Assembly: GCA_948474755.1 (NCBI GenBank)
Contig: CAOLHI010001426.1
Span: forward strand, 82,001-146,000
From: Ctenosaura bakeri
Taxonomy: Eukaryota > Chordata > Lepidosauria > Squamata > Iguanidae
Reading direction: 5' to 3'
DNA length: 64,000 nt
In this document: positions 38,627 through 48,253 of the stretch, piece after piece
Layout of the letters: each line of letters opens with the position of its first letter
Numbering within the stretch: the stretch's first letter is position 1
Notes under the pieces: model-generated
The model's input: the letters and a program-made list of their open reading frames with translations, nothing else
Told to the model about the DNA's origin: nothing
Database searches by the model: none
Program-made: the position numbers and the translations under genes

Positions 38627-40142
38627 CTTTAAAAGAGAACAGTTTCAAATCGGTAAATAAAAAATTAAAGGATCCTATAAGATTCAGTATAAAGTTTTTT
38701 TCCCAGCTTTCCAATTTTTTTCACAGTGTAGCACAAAACTACTTAATGTTGACTCATATTATCCACAGACTGAATCCCTAAAAATCACTGTATAAGCTTT
38801 TGAATTTTAAATTGTCAATTCACATGAACAAAGATCCCATACTTTTTGCCACAGAGGTTAAGCTTAAGACTAGAACTGGGAATCAGTCTTGAAGGTAGCC
38901 TTGAAATATGAGTAACACAGGCCCAACTAGGTCATTCAAATAACACAACTGCAAATCAGACTTAAGCAAGAATGCAGGGCCATCACTGTCAGACCATTTT
39001 GCCCTGGTCAGCCTCATCCTCTCACATGTTGGAGCAGCAATAATGGTCTACATGTGGAAAATGTAGCTCTATAGATGTCCCCCCTTCATAAATGTGGAAG
39101 AACCAGTTACACAGCTGAATAATGGAGGTTGCACATATGTTGCACATATATACAAAGACCCTCAACCATGTGGGCCAAATGTACAGGCTGTTAAGATAAA
39201 GCTGTTCCATTACAGCTCAAGAACTTTAATGTAAGTGCTAAGTTGTCATGAAACAAACTGACTGATATTAGACTCCCACAAGACAGCTTTTATGTTCTAA
39301 AGTTTCCCAAGAAAATACAGCTAGTTACCTCATTAGGAATGAGAAGCATATCATACCCATATCATAACATGCAAATTCTAGACTTGAAACCTTGGATGTT
39401 AATTTCAGATTTGTCATTATTAGTCCATTATTAGGCTAAGAATATTTAAGCATATACTAGTTCTGTCTCAAAACTAGAATCTCACGTTTCAATTTTTATA
39501 TGCTTTCTGTAAGCCTTATGCTGATAAACCAAAATAAACTTCCCTGAAATCAACTAAAGAATTTTTTTTAATATAAATGCACTATTTATGTGTAAACACA
39601 AAATATTAAAAGAATTCAAGAGACATGATAATATCAACATAGTATCAAGAATCTCCCTTAGAAAAATCTGAGTTCTTCATATTGAATATGCAGTTGCCAA
39701 CATCAGAGAAAACAAATGCAGTGAAAGTAAACTAAAATCGCTACATGGTTAGATGTAGATCTCTCTCAATTGAACAAAAGGAAATGGCTGTTAAACAAAA
39801 GTGCGTCAGTATTTTGTTCCTAGCTGCTATCAGGCATTCAAGCACTCTGTTTAGTTCAGGCTATCTTTTCTATGTCAGTAATATATTTTTCCATTCATTT
39901 TGCCAAAGGTGTGATGACTTGAGAGATTTATAGTTCAGGTTTCGAAGATTCATTTCCCAAAGAAATGCCCTAAAACCTGTAGAGTTTTTCATCAGCTAAC
40001 TTGGTAGCTGCAGCATTAAATATTCTCTTAGGAAAACCAGTCTCAGGGCAGTAAGTGTTTGGCAAAGAAATACATGAACACCTCTTCATGAAGTAACATA
40101 TTTCATATCCTTAACTTGAATCTTAATAAGAAAGCATTGTTC

Positions 40143-40283
40143 CAGCTCAGCCTTCCCTAATCTAGTGCTCTCCAGATGTGTAGATGTCCTCTTCAGACTC
40201 TGCAGGTGGCCTGACTAGAGTGAGGATGATGGACACTGTAGCCCAACCCATCTGAAGGCAACATGTTGGAGTAGGCTGATTTA
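40143..40283. mobile_element. Old palindromic MITE-like repeat
   Basis: GCCTTCCCTAATCTAGTGCTCTCCAGATGT on the left pairs imperfectly with CCCATCTGAAGGCAACATG..GGAGTAGGCTGA on the right, around a GATGATGGACACTGTAGCCC core. This resembles a common squamate hAT-type palindromic element, identified from memory. A similar half lies at about 61650-61735. Confidence 0.4.
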
Positions 40284-40690
40284 ACTGGTGCATGAATCGG
40301 AAATTAACCGGAAATATGTACTACATATAACACAGGAAATAAAAAAGATCTGGACAAACTTTTTGAAATAAAACTAGTCTCCAATTATCACATGTTTATT
40401 GACTTATGTTATTGACTTATGTTATTAAGTCATTCATACTCTAGATTTTCACTAAAAACTAAAAGTTTAAGTGTAGTAATCAAAACCATCCTTTTACTTA
40501 TTTGCAAATGTGATAAAAGAAAAGCCAATGTTTTTATAAGAAGCTGCATTATGCTGAGTCCAGCCATTGGTAAATATTGGTATCCTGACTGACAGAAGCT
40601 CACAATGAACAGCTTCTTCTAGAAAGAATTTTACCTACTTAAAAGACTTAAATATTTTGTGAATAGACATGTTACAGATTGCCTCATCAG

Positions 40691-40756
40691 TGTGTGTATG
40701 TATATGTATACATACATACATACATATATATATATATGTATACACACACACACAAA
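40691..40756. repeat. Palindromic (TG/TA/CA) microsatellite
   Basis: GTGTGTATGTATATGTATAC runs into CATACATACATACATATATA and then GTATACACACACACACA. The two flanks are near reverse complements, so the tract could form a long hairpin or cruciform. Confidence 0.85.
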
Positions 40757-43700
40757 CTTTCAGTGAACATTTTTAAAAGTCATTGTTTACTGTGTGGTCC
40801 TCTGATCCAGGCTGATAATCAATACTGTTCTCAACTATGAACTCCTAAAGGAGAAGGCACTGAAGGTTAAAAAGAACCACAATGTCTGCTTGGGAAAATC
40901 TAACTTGGAAATAATCTCAGCAATAAAATACAAATACATAAGGATAGGATTAGGAAATGAATGGAAAGGGAGGGGTTAACCATAGTGGTTTTCAAGCACT
41001 CTCTATCCCTACTCCTGGAAGTTATTATCTCTAGAGCTCAACAGACATATATAGTGCCTTCAGCAATTGTAATGGAAGATATCAGGCCTTAGATGTTGTT
41101 TTATATAAAGTATACATTTGCTATTGAACCATAACTTGTTTCTTGTTTGAACCATAACTAGCTTCCTGTTTCTTCTGACAGATTTCTGCTACCAGGATAT
41201 CAGAGAGGAAGTCTTCCAAGCCCTATTTAGAGGTATATGGGACAGAAATTGGCATCTTTTTGTACGCAAAGGATATGCTCTGAGCTAAATTCCACTGAGG
41301 GTCATATAATTCTTAGTGACCAACCTATATTATAAGCCATTTCCCTGAAGGTGATCTGATAACTTGCTTCAAGGAAGGATGCTGGAAAGATGACAATAAG
41401 CTGACTCTCATCTAAAACATACTTTTAGTTTCTAAAAGAAAATAATTTTGAAATAGATAGCCAACACCTGGACAAATGTCAGGCAGAAGATGAAAAAGGA
41501 GTTCAAATTTCAACAACACATTTACGAAGTTTAGCTGATTAGTTCCCAAATGAAACAGTCTGTAATTTGCTAGTCAAACTATTATTATTTCCAGAAACAA
41601 AACAAATTTAGCTTTCTCTGTAAAACAGTACATATACCAATCTCCAGAAAAAGTTATGTTCTTCTCCTATGTGTCCTAACAGTCTGATTCTTATAGCACT
41701 TAAAAATTAACAGGTATTTTGTAGCATAAGCATCTGTAGAACAGAGCTCAATTCTTTAATTAATTTAGCACTTAAACAAAGCCTATGCCATAGTTTATCC
41801 ATTTATCTTTAAGCTCCCTTTATAGTGCTGATACATCTCGAGACAGTAGTCACAGAACCTCTTAAATATAGGTACTCATTTGGAAGACAAGTGTCTAATA
41901 TTCTATGAAATCTGCTCAATTTGATGCTTCATAGTTCTTATGAAGAATTATAGTTGTTATTGATAAGGAAACACCACAGTAGATAATTATGTACTAAGGG
42001 AGTATTATGGAAGTAACTCTGATATTTTAGTATGGGCCTACAGTTGTAAAATCATAGGAGAAACACCAGCTAAAGGCTTTGGTATTAGAGATATGCTCAA
42101 TTGCTGTCATGACAGTGCCAAAAATGGTGATGGTCGAAGTTTATAAATGTATACTAGTGAATATACACCTTCCTTATTACTGATTTCTATAATTAATGAG
42201 TTTTACTGTTGCCTTCTCACTGTTCGCAACAGTTTTCAATTCATTATCTACTCTCTGGAAAGCTTACACAAGGCATCTTTTTTAACCCTTTCCTTTATTT
42301 TCTATGTCTAGAACTAGCTTACTCAAGAGGAAGGTGTTTGTTCTTATGGAGAAAAAATTCAAGCAAATTTTAAAAGCCAACAAAACATGAGATGAGTTTC
42401 TGTGGTAAATTTGCAATAACTTGAAAACTATAAAGGGTAGCCAAGTGAATTTCGCATATACCTGTATCTGGTCATTTTTATATTTCCCTCCAGGTGTTTG
42501 CAACTGTTAAACTGGTAATTCACAATTAATTACCAGATATTGCTTTAAATTAGCAAGCAAGAAGGCCATTCATTAATCTTCACAATCATTTGATGCCTAA
42601 TCTATAGCCATTTGCAGTATTTGGAAAGCTCCTCTATGCACTAGTAGTTAAGGACTGTTGCAAGCTAATAAATACAAGACATTCTCTTTTCCCATTCATT
42701 TTAACTTAATTTGACATTTAACATTTACTAATTGCTAAACAGGAAGATTACAATGCATTATACAAAAAGGTTATGGTGACATACTTGGCAGTAGAAGCAC
42801 AATATGTAGTGAGAATATTTAGCTGTTTACAAAGACTTAGCATTCATTATTCCTCATATCTTGTGCACATGATATAGAGAATGAAACCAAAGCTCAGTGA
42901 GAAAGGCAACATAGCACCTTTTTAAAAACGTTACAAGATTTCCTGGAAATTAGCTTCTCTGCTGCTAAACTCCATCAATAAGCTATTCATAATTCCAGCA
43001 AATGTTACTATTTTTTATCTTAATGAGAGCTTTATTGACCTGTTTTTCCACCCTCCTAGGAGCAATGCTAACAGTTCAGGCCTGGAAACTCTCCATGCCA
43101 TTCAGAAAACAAATCAACTTTGACTGGAGGCACCAATACCTGCTGATATCAATCCCAGGGAAATGAATCAGTCAAAGAGGAACAGAAGTACTGTACACAC
43201 AAAAGCTTTTGCACATTCTGGCACTCTCCCCAACATAACAAATCATTTGGCCCCCATACTGGCAAGCTTCTTACAACACAGATCAAAAGACTTTATTAAG
43301 TCCAAGCAATTTAGTTTAACTGAGAAAAGATAAATGAAGCTGTATTTTAATATTCCGTTAAAGGCCTTATTTTATGATGACTATGCTATATCTTAGATTG
43401 TTGGTGGATAGTATTTTTCAAGGGCTATAAAGTCAATCATGCTCACCAACTGTGTTTTCACTGCAATCATTGGAGGAATGTATTTTCTGAACAATGCCAA
43501 AGTAATAAAATACAGGAACAAATATTGATAATTTATCAGTGCCACATTTCCTGAAGTAAAAAAGTCTGTTCTTTAAAGATAGAAATCTTTCCCTCTCATC
43601 CTTGATTTTGTCTGCTTATTTTAGAGGCATGTGCACAACAACTGCATTTCTCAACCAGTGCACTGTACCCATCTCTTTGTATCAAAATCTTGTGCTTTAG

Positions 43701-44233
43701 TTAGGCTTACCTATAAGAGAAAATGAAAAATCCCAGTTAATTTGTATCAAGCTGAGATGTATATATTCCTAATATTTTATCTATGTACTTGCCTCATTCT
43801 ACTCTGGAGGGTTCAAAACGGGTTACTATTTAAAAATTAAATCCCAGAGCCACAACACAGTATCACAACCAACATCTAAAACTATGTTCTGTGGCAAGGG
43901 TAGGTAGCTTTGGTGAGTCTGGAGGCCAATTTTCTGCCCCAGGAGCTGCAGAGATTAAGAAAAATGTCCCTTACCCCCATTTTTTAAATGGGAATGACTG
44001 GAATTCCCTCTTTTGGTTTTGAAAGCTAAACATTCTGTATGCTAAGTAGTGCAGAATATGTGTGCAACAACTTTAAGAGATAATGGCTACCCGTGGAACA
44101 TTCAGGGGCGGCAAACCACCTATTGTTTTGTTTGTGAGTAAAACGGCAGTGCAGGACAACTGAGTACTGCATAAGCAACTTTGCAGCAGCAGAGCTTGGA
44201 GTGCGTGGAGGGGAGCGGGAACAGGACGTGGCC

Positions 44234-44317
44234 GTGCTGCATGGGGGCATGGCCGTGGAGCATGGGGGCATGACCATGGTGTGTGGGGGCATGGCCGCGG
44301 CGCACAGGGGCATGGCT
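44234..44317 (+). repeat. 21-bp GC-rich minisatellite, 4 units
   Basis: Four tandem 21-bp units begin at 44234, 44255, 44276 and 44297, sharing a GGGGGCATGGCC-like core. The period is a multiple of three, which keeps frames open and explains the open frames called here on both strands. It lies inside a GC-rich patch (about 44100-44400) of unknown origin. Confidence 0.85.
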
Positions 44318-44427
44318 ACAAGCCAGGACACCCCAAAAACACTGCCACCAGGGGTGAACTGCCCCCATTGTCCCCCCGTCCCTACATGGCTGAACTCTGG
44401 CCCTAGTAAAGGAGTATTATTATCATT

Positions 44428-44646
44428 GTGTGTGCACATGCCTTCAAGTCACCCACTGACTTACAGTGACCATATGAATTTTATCAGGTTTTCTTAGGCA
44501 GGGAATATTCAGAAGTGGTTTTGCCATTTTCTTCCTCTAAAATATAGCCTACAACACCTAGTATTCATTGGTGGTCTCCCATCCAAGTACTATCCAGGGC
44601 TGACCCAGCTTACTTTCCAAGATCATATGAGATCTCGTGCCTTTAG
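44428..44646 (-). mobile_element. 5S rRNA-derived SINE
   Basis: The minus strand begins with a 5S rRNA-like promoter region: GATCTTGGAAAGTAAGCTGG, GTACTTGGATGGGAGACCAC and a TGTTGTAGGCTATATTT end. The BovB-like tail (ATAAAATTCATATGGTCACTG, GACTTGAAGGCATGTGCAC) follows. The head corresponds to the internal promoter region of vertebrate 5S rRNA. Confidence 0.8.
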
Positions 44647-44895
44647 TAATACTACTCTTTATTTATATCCCACCTTTTTCGCAGTCTGGGAGTTAAGGTG
44701 TTTACACCAGTTAAAATAAACATAACTTAAAACTGACCTCATGCAAAAGTTTAAAATGTACTTAAATTAGACAGAAACATAGATATTAAAAACAACACAC
44801 AGCTCTTACAGCACATTATGCAACACCTACTGCCCTTGAGTGCTTCGTCTTCAAAAGCCTACTGGGAAAAAAGAGATAGCATATATAGCAGGGAC
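44647..44895 (-). mobile_element. 3' part of L2-like LINE split by DIRS
   Basis: Read on the minus strand this is the 3' untranslated end of an L2-like LINE. It includes TTAACTCCCAGACTGCG and GGTGGGATATAAATAAAG at the end. Its coding remnant continues on the far side of the DIRS element at 50910 and above, so the DIRS insertion split one LINE copy. Confidence 0.65.
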
Positions 44896-44955
44896 AAGAA
44901 CAGGTTGCTTACCTGTAACTGTGGTTCTTCGAGTGGTCATCTGTGCCATCATACA
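44896..44955. repeat. DIRS 3' outer end, pairs with ICR
   Basis: These 60 bp are the exact reverse complement of 45139-45198. They form the outer edge of the 3' terminal repeat, which is complementary to the internal region in DIRS elements. The start at 44896 is set by where the complementarity ends. Confidence 0.9.
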
Positions 44956-44992
44956 CTAGGAGCTTTAGCGCCTGCGCGGTAGCGTTCGGAAA

Positions 44993-45083
44993 CTTCTAGA
45001 GCTTGTTCGCTTGGCGGGAACCCCTCCCCCACGCCGGTACTGCGCATGCTCCTCCCGCCGAGCAACGGTCTCTCCTCAGTTCT
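44993..45083. repeat. DIRS inverted terminal repeat, 3' copy
   Basis: These 91 bp are identical to the reverse complement of 50819-50909. The repeat contains the GC-rich core CGCCGGTACTGCGCATGCTC. The homology stops at 45083 on the inner side and at the truncation on the outer side. Confidence 0.95.
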
Positions 45084-45138
45084 GTCGTCCGCCGTAGAAC
45101 CTACAGGGACCTGAGAAAGAGGGGAGGAAGGGCGGGTG

Positions 45139-45234
45139 TGTATGATGGCACAGATGACCACTCGAAGAACCACAGTTACAGGTAAGCAACCTGTTCTTCT
45201 TCTTCGTGGTCTCTGTGCCTTCATACACTAGGAG
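45139..45234. repeat. DIRS internal complementary region
   Basis: It is bipartite. Positions 45139-45198 are complementary to the 3' outer end (60 of 60). Positions 45196-45234 are complementary to the 5' outer end, seen in the other copy at about 681-718. The adjacent halves can therefore bring both ends of the RNA or cDNA together, as in the DIRS circularisation model. Confidence 0.88.
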
Positions 45235-45270
45235 ACTGTGTAGCTTACCGGTCGGACGGCGGGTCAGGTC

Positions 45271-48111
45271 CTACAGCACGGAAGCCAACACCTCACGTCC
45301 AAACCGGGCATCTCTGCGCGACCGGCAGTCGAGCCTGTAGTGGCGCACGAAGGTCGATGGTTGGGACCAGGTCGCCACACGGCAGAGTTCATGCAGGTCA
45401 ACTCCTCGCAGGAGGGCCGCAGAAGTAGCCACAGCTCTGGTGGAGTGGGCTCGAAGCAGGACTGGCGGAGGCTTCCTCGCGAGCTCATACGCCAGTTCAA
45501 TAGTCCTCACCACCCACTTGGAGAAGCGCTGGGTGGACACTTTTAGGCCCCTCCGACGTCGCCCATAGCAAACAAAGAGATGCGGCGTCTGTCGGAAGGA
45601 AGCAGTCCTGTCCTTGTAGAAAGCCAATGCCCGACGCACGTCCAGGGAGTGGAGGGACCGCTCCAACGGTGTCGTCGGGTTCGGGAAGAAGGCAGGCAGG
45701 ATGATGTCCTGGTTGAGATGGAAACTGGACACCACCTTTGGCAGGAACGAGATGTCAGGTCTCAGGACCACCTTGTCCCTGTGGAAGACCGTGAAGGGCT
45801 CATCGGAACGAAGAGCTGTGATCTCACCCGCTCGCCTCGCTGAGGTCACCGCTACCAGGAAGGCAGTTTTCATTGTCAGGAGCCTGTCATCCGAGGTCGC
45901 CATTGGCTCGAAGGGCGGCTTCGTCAGCTGCGAGAGCACCAGCGAGAGGGACCACGGCGGTAGCGGCGGCGATACCGGCGGGTAGAGATGATGAAGTCCT
46001 TTCAGGAACCGCTTAACGGTATCGTTCCTGAAGAAGGCCGAGGCAGCAGATCGTGGCGGTTGGTATGCCACGATCGCGGAGAGATACACCTTCAGGGATG
46101 GAAACGCCAGGCCCTGTTGCCGGAGGTGCAGGAGGAAGTGCAGGACGGTCGAGAGCCCCGCGGGCGATACCGGCTCACTCCTCTCGTTAGCGAAGGTCAG
46201 GAAGCGTCGCCACTTGTATTGATAGTTGCGACGGGTGGATTCCTTCCTGGCCGCGACGAGGACGGTACCGAGGACGGGGTCGTCTAGTGCGATATCCTCC
46301 AGGCATGGAGGGCCAGGCGTGGCAGGTCCGGATGGAGGACTCGGCCGCCGGAGTGGGAGAGCAGGTCCGGTGTCGGTGGCAACCGGAGCAGGTCGTCCCG
46401 TGCGGCTTGTAGCAGGGGTGCGAACCAATGTTGCCTCGGCCAATACGGGGCTACCAGGATCGCGTCGGCTCGGTCGGCGAGGATCTTCGATATCGTCCGG
46501 CCGAGCAGCGGGAACGGCGGGAACGCGTAGAGGAGTTCCCCGGTCCACGGAAGCTGGAAAGCGTCCCCGATGGAGGCGCGATCGTGGCCCGCTCTGGAAC
46601 AGAATCGGCGACACTTCGCGTTTTCCCTGGTCGCGAAGAGGTCGATCGATGGTTCGCCCCAGCGGTCCCGAATCAGTCTGAACGCCTCTCCGGAGAGAGA
46701 CCATTCGTGATGGGATGAGGTGTCCCTGCTGAGGGCGTCTGCCGTGGTGTTCTCCTGCCCGGCCAGGTGAACCGCCACGGGATGCGTGTGCAGGCGAATG
46801 CACCAGTCCCACAGGTCGAGCGCGATGTGGAGCAGGGTCGTGGAATGAGTCCCACCTTGTCTGTTGATGTAGCAGACGGCGGTGGTGTTGTCCGTCAGAA
46901 TCAGGACCGTGCGCCCCGCCACGGCGTGGCGGAACGCCCGTAGGGCTTTCCAGACGGCGAGTAGCTCCAACGCGTTGATATGGAGAGCGGTCTCGTCGTC
47001 GGTCCATCTGTCGCGGACTCTGAGATCGCCGCAGTGGGCACCCCATCCATACAGGGAGGCATCGGTCGTTACCGTCACCTTCGGTGTCGGCTGTTGGAAA
47101 GGCATCCCTGACATGAGATTGCATCGCGACTGCCACCATCGGAGGGATGAGCGGACGTCTCCCGGCAGCTGCAGTCGGAGTGTCTGTTCGTCTCGCAGGG
47201 GGTCGAATATGCGGACGAACCAGTGTTGAAGAGGTCTTGCTCTCAGCCTGGCGAGATATGTCACAGCGGTCGTCGCAGCCATGTAGCCCAAGAGCTGCTG
47301 GACGCTTCTCGCAGATAACGTCGGGGCCGTACGAGCGTGAGCAGCGGCCCGGATCAGGGTTTGGGCTCGAGACTCTGGCAGGTACGCCCTGGCGGAGGTC
47401 GAGTCGAGCGTCGCCCCGATGAAGTCCAAGATCCTCGCCGGCTCGAGGTGGGACTTCTTCGGATTCACCCGTAGACCAAGGCGGGTCAGGAGTGACAACG
47501 TCATGTGGACGTCGTGGTAAAGTCTCTGTTTGCAGGATGCCACCAACAGCCAATCGTCGAGGTAAGGGAAGACAGAAGCGCCCTTCGTCCGCAGGTAGGA
47601 TACCACCGGGGCCATGCACTTGGTGAAGACCCTTGGGGCAGTCGAGAGTCCGAACGGCAGCACCTTGTACTGGTAACAGGTGTCGTCGACTGCGAAGCGG
47701 AGGTACCGTCTGTGCTGCGGGCGAATGGCGATATGGAAGTATGCGTCTCGGAGATCGATGGAGGCGAACCAGTCCCCTCGATGTAGGAAGGGGAGGATCG
47801 ATGGTATCGTGACCATCTTGAACCTTTTGGGGCGGATGTAGTAGTTCACCCCTCTGAGGTCTAGGATCGGCCGGAGGGTACCGTCGGCTTTCGGTACCGT
47901 GAAGTACCTGGAGAAGAAGCCGGTGGTCTTGGCCTCTTGCGGGAGCTGCTCGATCGCCCCTTTCTGGAGGAGGGATTGGATCTCTTCCAGGAGGGCCGGA
48001 CTCGACGGCGTGGAATAGTAAACGCCGCGAGGAGGAATATCGAGAAACTCGATGGCGTAGCCAAGACGGACGATGGAAAGCACCCAAGAGTCCGTGGTGA
48101 CATACTGCCAC
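45271..48111 (-). CDS. DIRS tyrosine recombinase ORF
   Basis: This is an open frame of 946 codons. The recombinase proper is the C-terminal part (about the last 335 residues, from roughly 46300 down to the stop at 45271). It has an N-terminal core-binding-like helical region, then the catalytic residues: R760 in SARRAGEI, H889 and R892 in AHSTRA, and the nucleophile Y925 in FVRHYR. The R-H-R-Y set is therefore intact. It would cut and join DNA during integration of a circular intermediate. The first 609 codons overlap the RT ORF in another frame and look like a shadow frame. No ATG lies at the domain start, so translation may depend on a frameshift, on reinitiation, or on the upstream ATG at 48111. 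Confidence 0.85.
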   Translation of the reverse strand: MAVCHHGLLGAFHRPSWLRHRVSRYSSSRRLLFHAVESGPPGRDPIPPPERGDRAAPARGQDHRLLLQVLHGTESRRYPPADPRPQRGELLHPPQKVQDGHDTIDPPLPTSRGLVRLHRSPRRILPYRHSPAAQTVPPLRSRRHLLPVQGAAVRTLDCPKGLHQVHGPGGILPADEGRFCLPLPRRLAVGGILQTETLPRRPHDVVTPDPPWSTGESEEVPPRAGEDLGLHRGDARLDLRQGVPARVSSPNPDPGRCSRSYGPDVICEKRPAALGLHGCDDRCDISRQAESKTSSTLVRPHIRPPARRTDTPTAAAGRRPLIPPMVAVAMQSHVRDAFPTADTEGDGNDRCLPVWMGCPLRRSQSPRQMDRRRDRSPYQRVGATRRLESPTGVPPRRGGAHGPDSDGQHHRRLLHQQTRWDSFHDPAPHRARPVGLVHSPAHASRGGSPGRAGEHHGRRPQQGHLIPSRMVSLRRGVQTDSGPLGRTIDRPLRDQGKREVSPILFQSGPRSRLHRGRFPASVDRGTPLRVPAVPAARPDDIEDPRRPSRRDPGSPVLAEATLVRTPATSRTGRPAPVATDTGPALPLRRPSPPSGPATPGPPCLEDIALDDPVLGTVLVAARKESTRRNYQYKWRRFLTFANERSEPVSPAGLSTVLHFLLHLRQQGLAFPSLKVYLSAIVAYQPPRSAASAFFRNDTVKRFLKGLHHLYPPVSPPLPPWSLSLVLSQLTKPPFEPMATSDDRLLTMKTAFLVAVTSARRAGEITALRSDEPFTVFHRDKVVLRPDISFLPKVVSSFHLNQDIILPAFFPNPTTPLERSLHSLDVRRALAFYKDRTASFRQTPHLFVCYGRRRRGLKVSTQRFSKWVVRTIELAYELARKPPPVLLRAHSTRAVATSAALLRGVDLHELCRVATWSQPSTFVRHYRLDCRSRRDARFGREVLASVL

Positions 48112-48197
48112 TCCGCTAGGTGTCGAGCCAGTGTCGGTCGGTCTCCGAGCGCTGATGGTAGGCTGAAGAGTGGGTATTGGTAGGTCCTGCCAGGCAC
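46284..48197 (-). CDS. DIRS reverse transcriptase/RNase H/MT-like ORF
   Basis: This is an uninterrupted 637-codon ORF whose ATG lies 56 nt after the gag stop. The reverse transcriptase has IDLRDAYFHI (Asp148), LPFGLSTAP and the active-site PYLDDWLL (Asp214, Asp215). RNase H follows with TTDASLYGWG (Asp379), NALELLAV (Glu411), LTDNTTA (Asp436) and ADALSR (Asp487). The C-terminal region from about 508 (SIDLFATREN, LLYAFPPFPL at 556-565, ILVAPYWP) resembles the Dam-like methyltransferase domain of DIRS elements, with a PPF motif where DPPY is expected. All catalytic residues I can check are present. It ends at the first codons of the recombinase domain, which is in another frame. Confidence 0.92.
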   Translation of the reverse strand: MPGRTYQYPLFSLPSALGDRPTLARHLAEWQYVTTDSWVLSIVRLGYAIEFLDIPPRGVYYSTPSSPALLEEIQSLLQKGAIEQLPQEAKTTGFFSRYFTVPKADGTLRPILDLRGVNYYIRPKRFKMVTIPSILPFLHRGDWFASIDLRDAYFHIAIRPQHRRYLRFAVDDTCYQYKVLPFGLSTAPRVFTKCMAPVVSYLRTKGASVFPYLDDWLLVASCKQRLYHDVHMTLSLLTRLGLRVNPKKSHLEPARILDFIGATLDSTSARAYLPESRAQTLIRAAAHARTAPTLSARSVQQLLGYMAATTAVTYLARLRARPLQHWFVRIFDPLRDEQTLRLQLPGDVRSSLRWWQSRCNLMSGMPFQQPTPKVTVTTDASLYGWGAHCGDLRVRDRWTDDETALHINALELLAVWKALRAFRHAVAGRTVLILTDNTTAVCYINRQGGTHSTTLLHIALDLWDWCIRLHTHPVAVHLAGQENTTADALSRDTSSHHEWSLSGEAFRLIRDRWGEPSIDLFATRENAKCRRFCSRAGHDRASIGDAFQLPWTGELLYAFPPFPLLGRTISKILADRADAILVAPYWPRQHWFAPLLQAARDDLLRLPPTPDLLSHSGGRVLHPDLPRLALHAWRISH

Positions 48198-48253
48198 ATC
48201 AAAACCGAGACTTTGTCTCGGAGGAGGACTTCTTGGACGAAGCCGGGCGCCGC

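Larger units (their letters stand above)
38627..44427. other. Large LRBA intron, proximal to DIRS
   Basis: This is the 3' part of the 20.5-kb intron. Recognised items are an old palindrome-like dispersed repeat at about 40143-40283, a TATG/ACAT microsatellite at 40691-40756, and the GC-rich 21-bp repeats at 44234-44317. The rest is AT-rich with no gene. Confidence 0.5.

Noticed and set aside
44026..44497. Overlapping ORFs on both strands at the minisatellite
   Set aside because: They exist because of the 21-bp repeat period. The peptides are simple repeats of HAPM-type units.
44428..44646. Functional 5S rRNA gene
   Set aside because: Only part of the 5S sequence is present, it is diverged, and it is followed by a SINE tail.
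46284..46420. Programmed -1 frameshift heptamer at the RT/recombinase junction
   Set aside because: The frame relation would fit -1, but no X XXY YYZ motif was found in the last RT codons.
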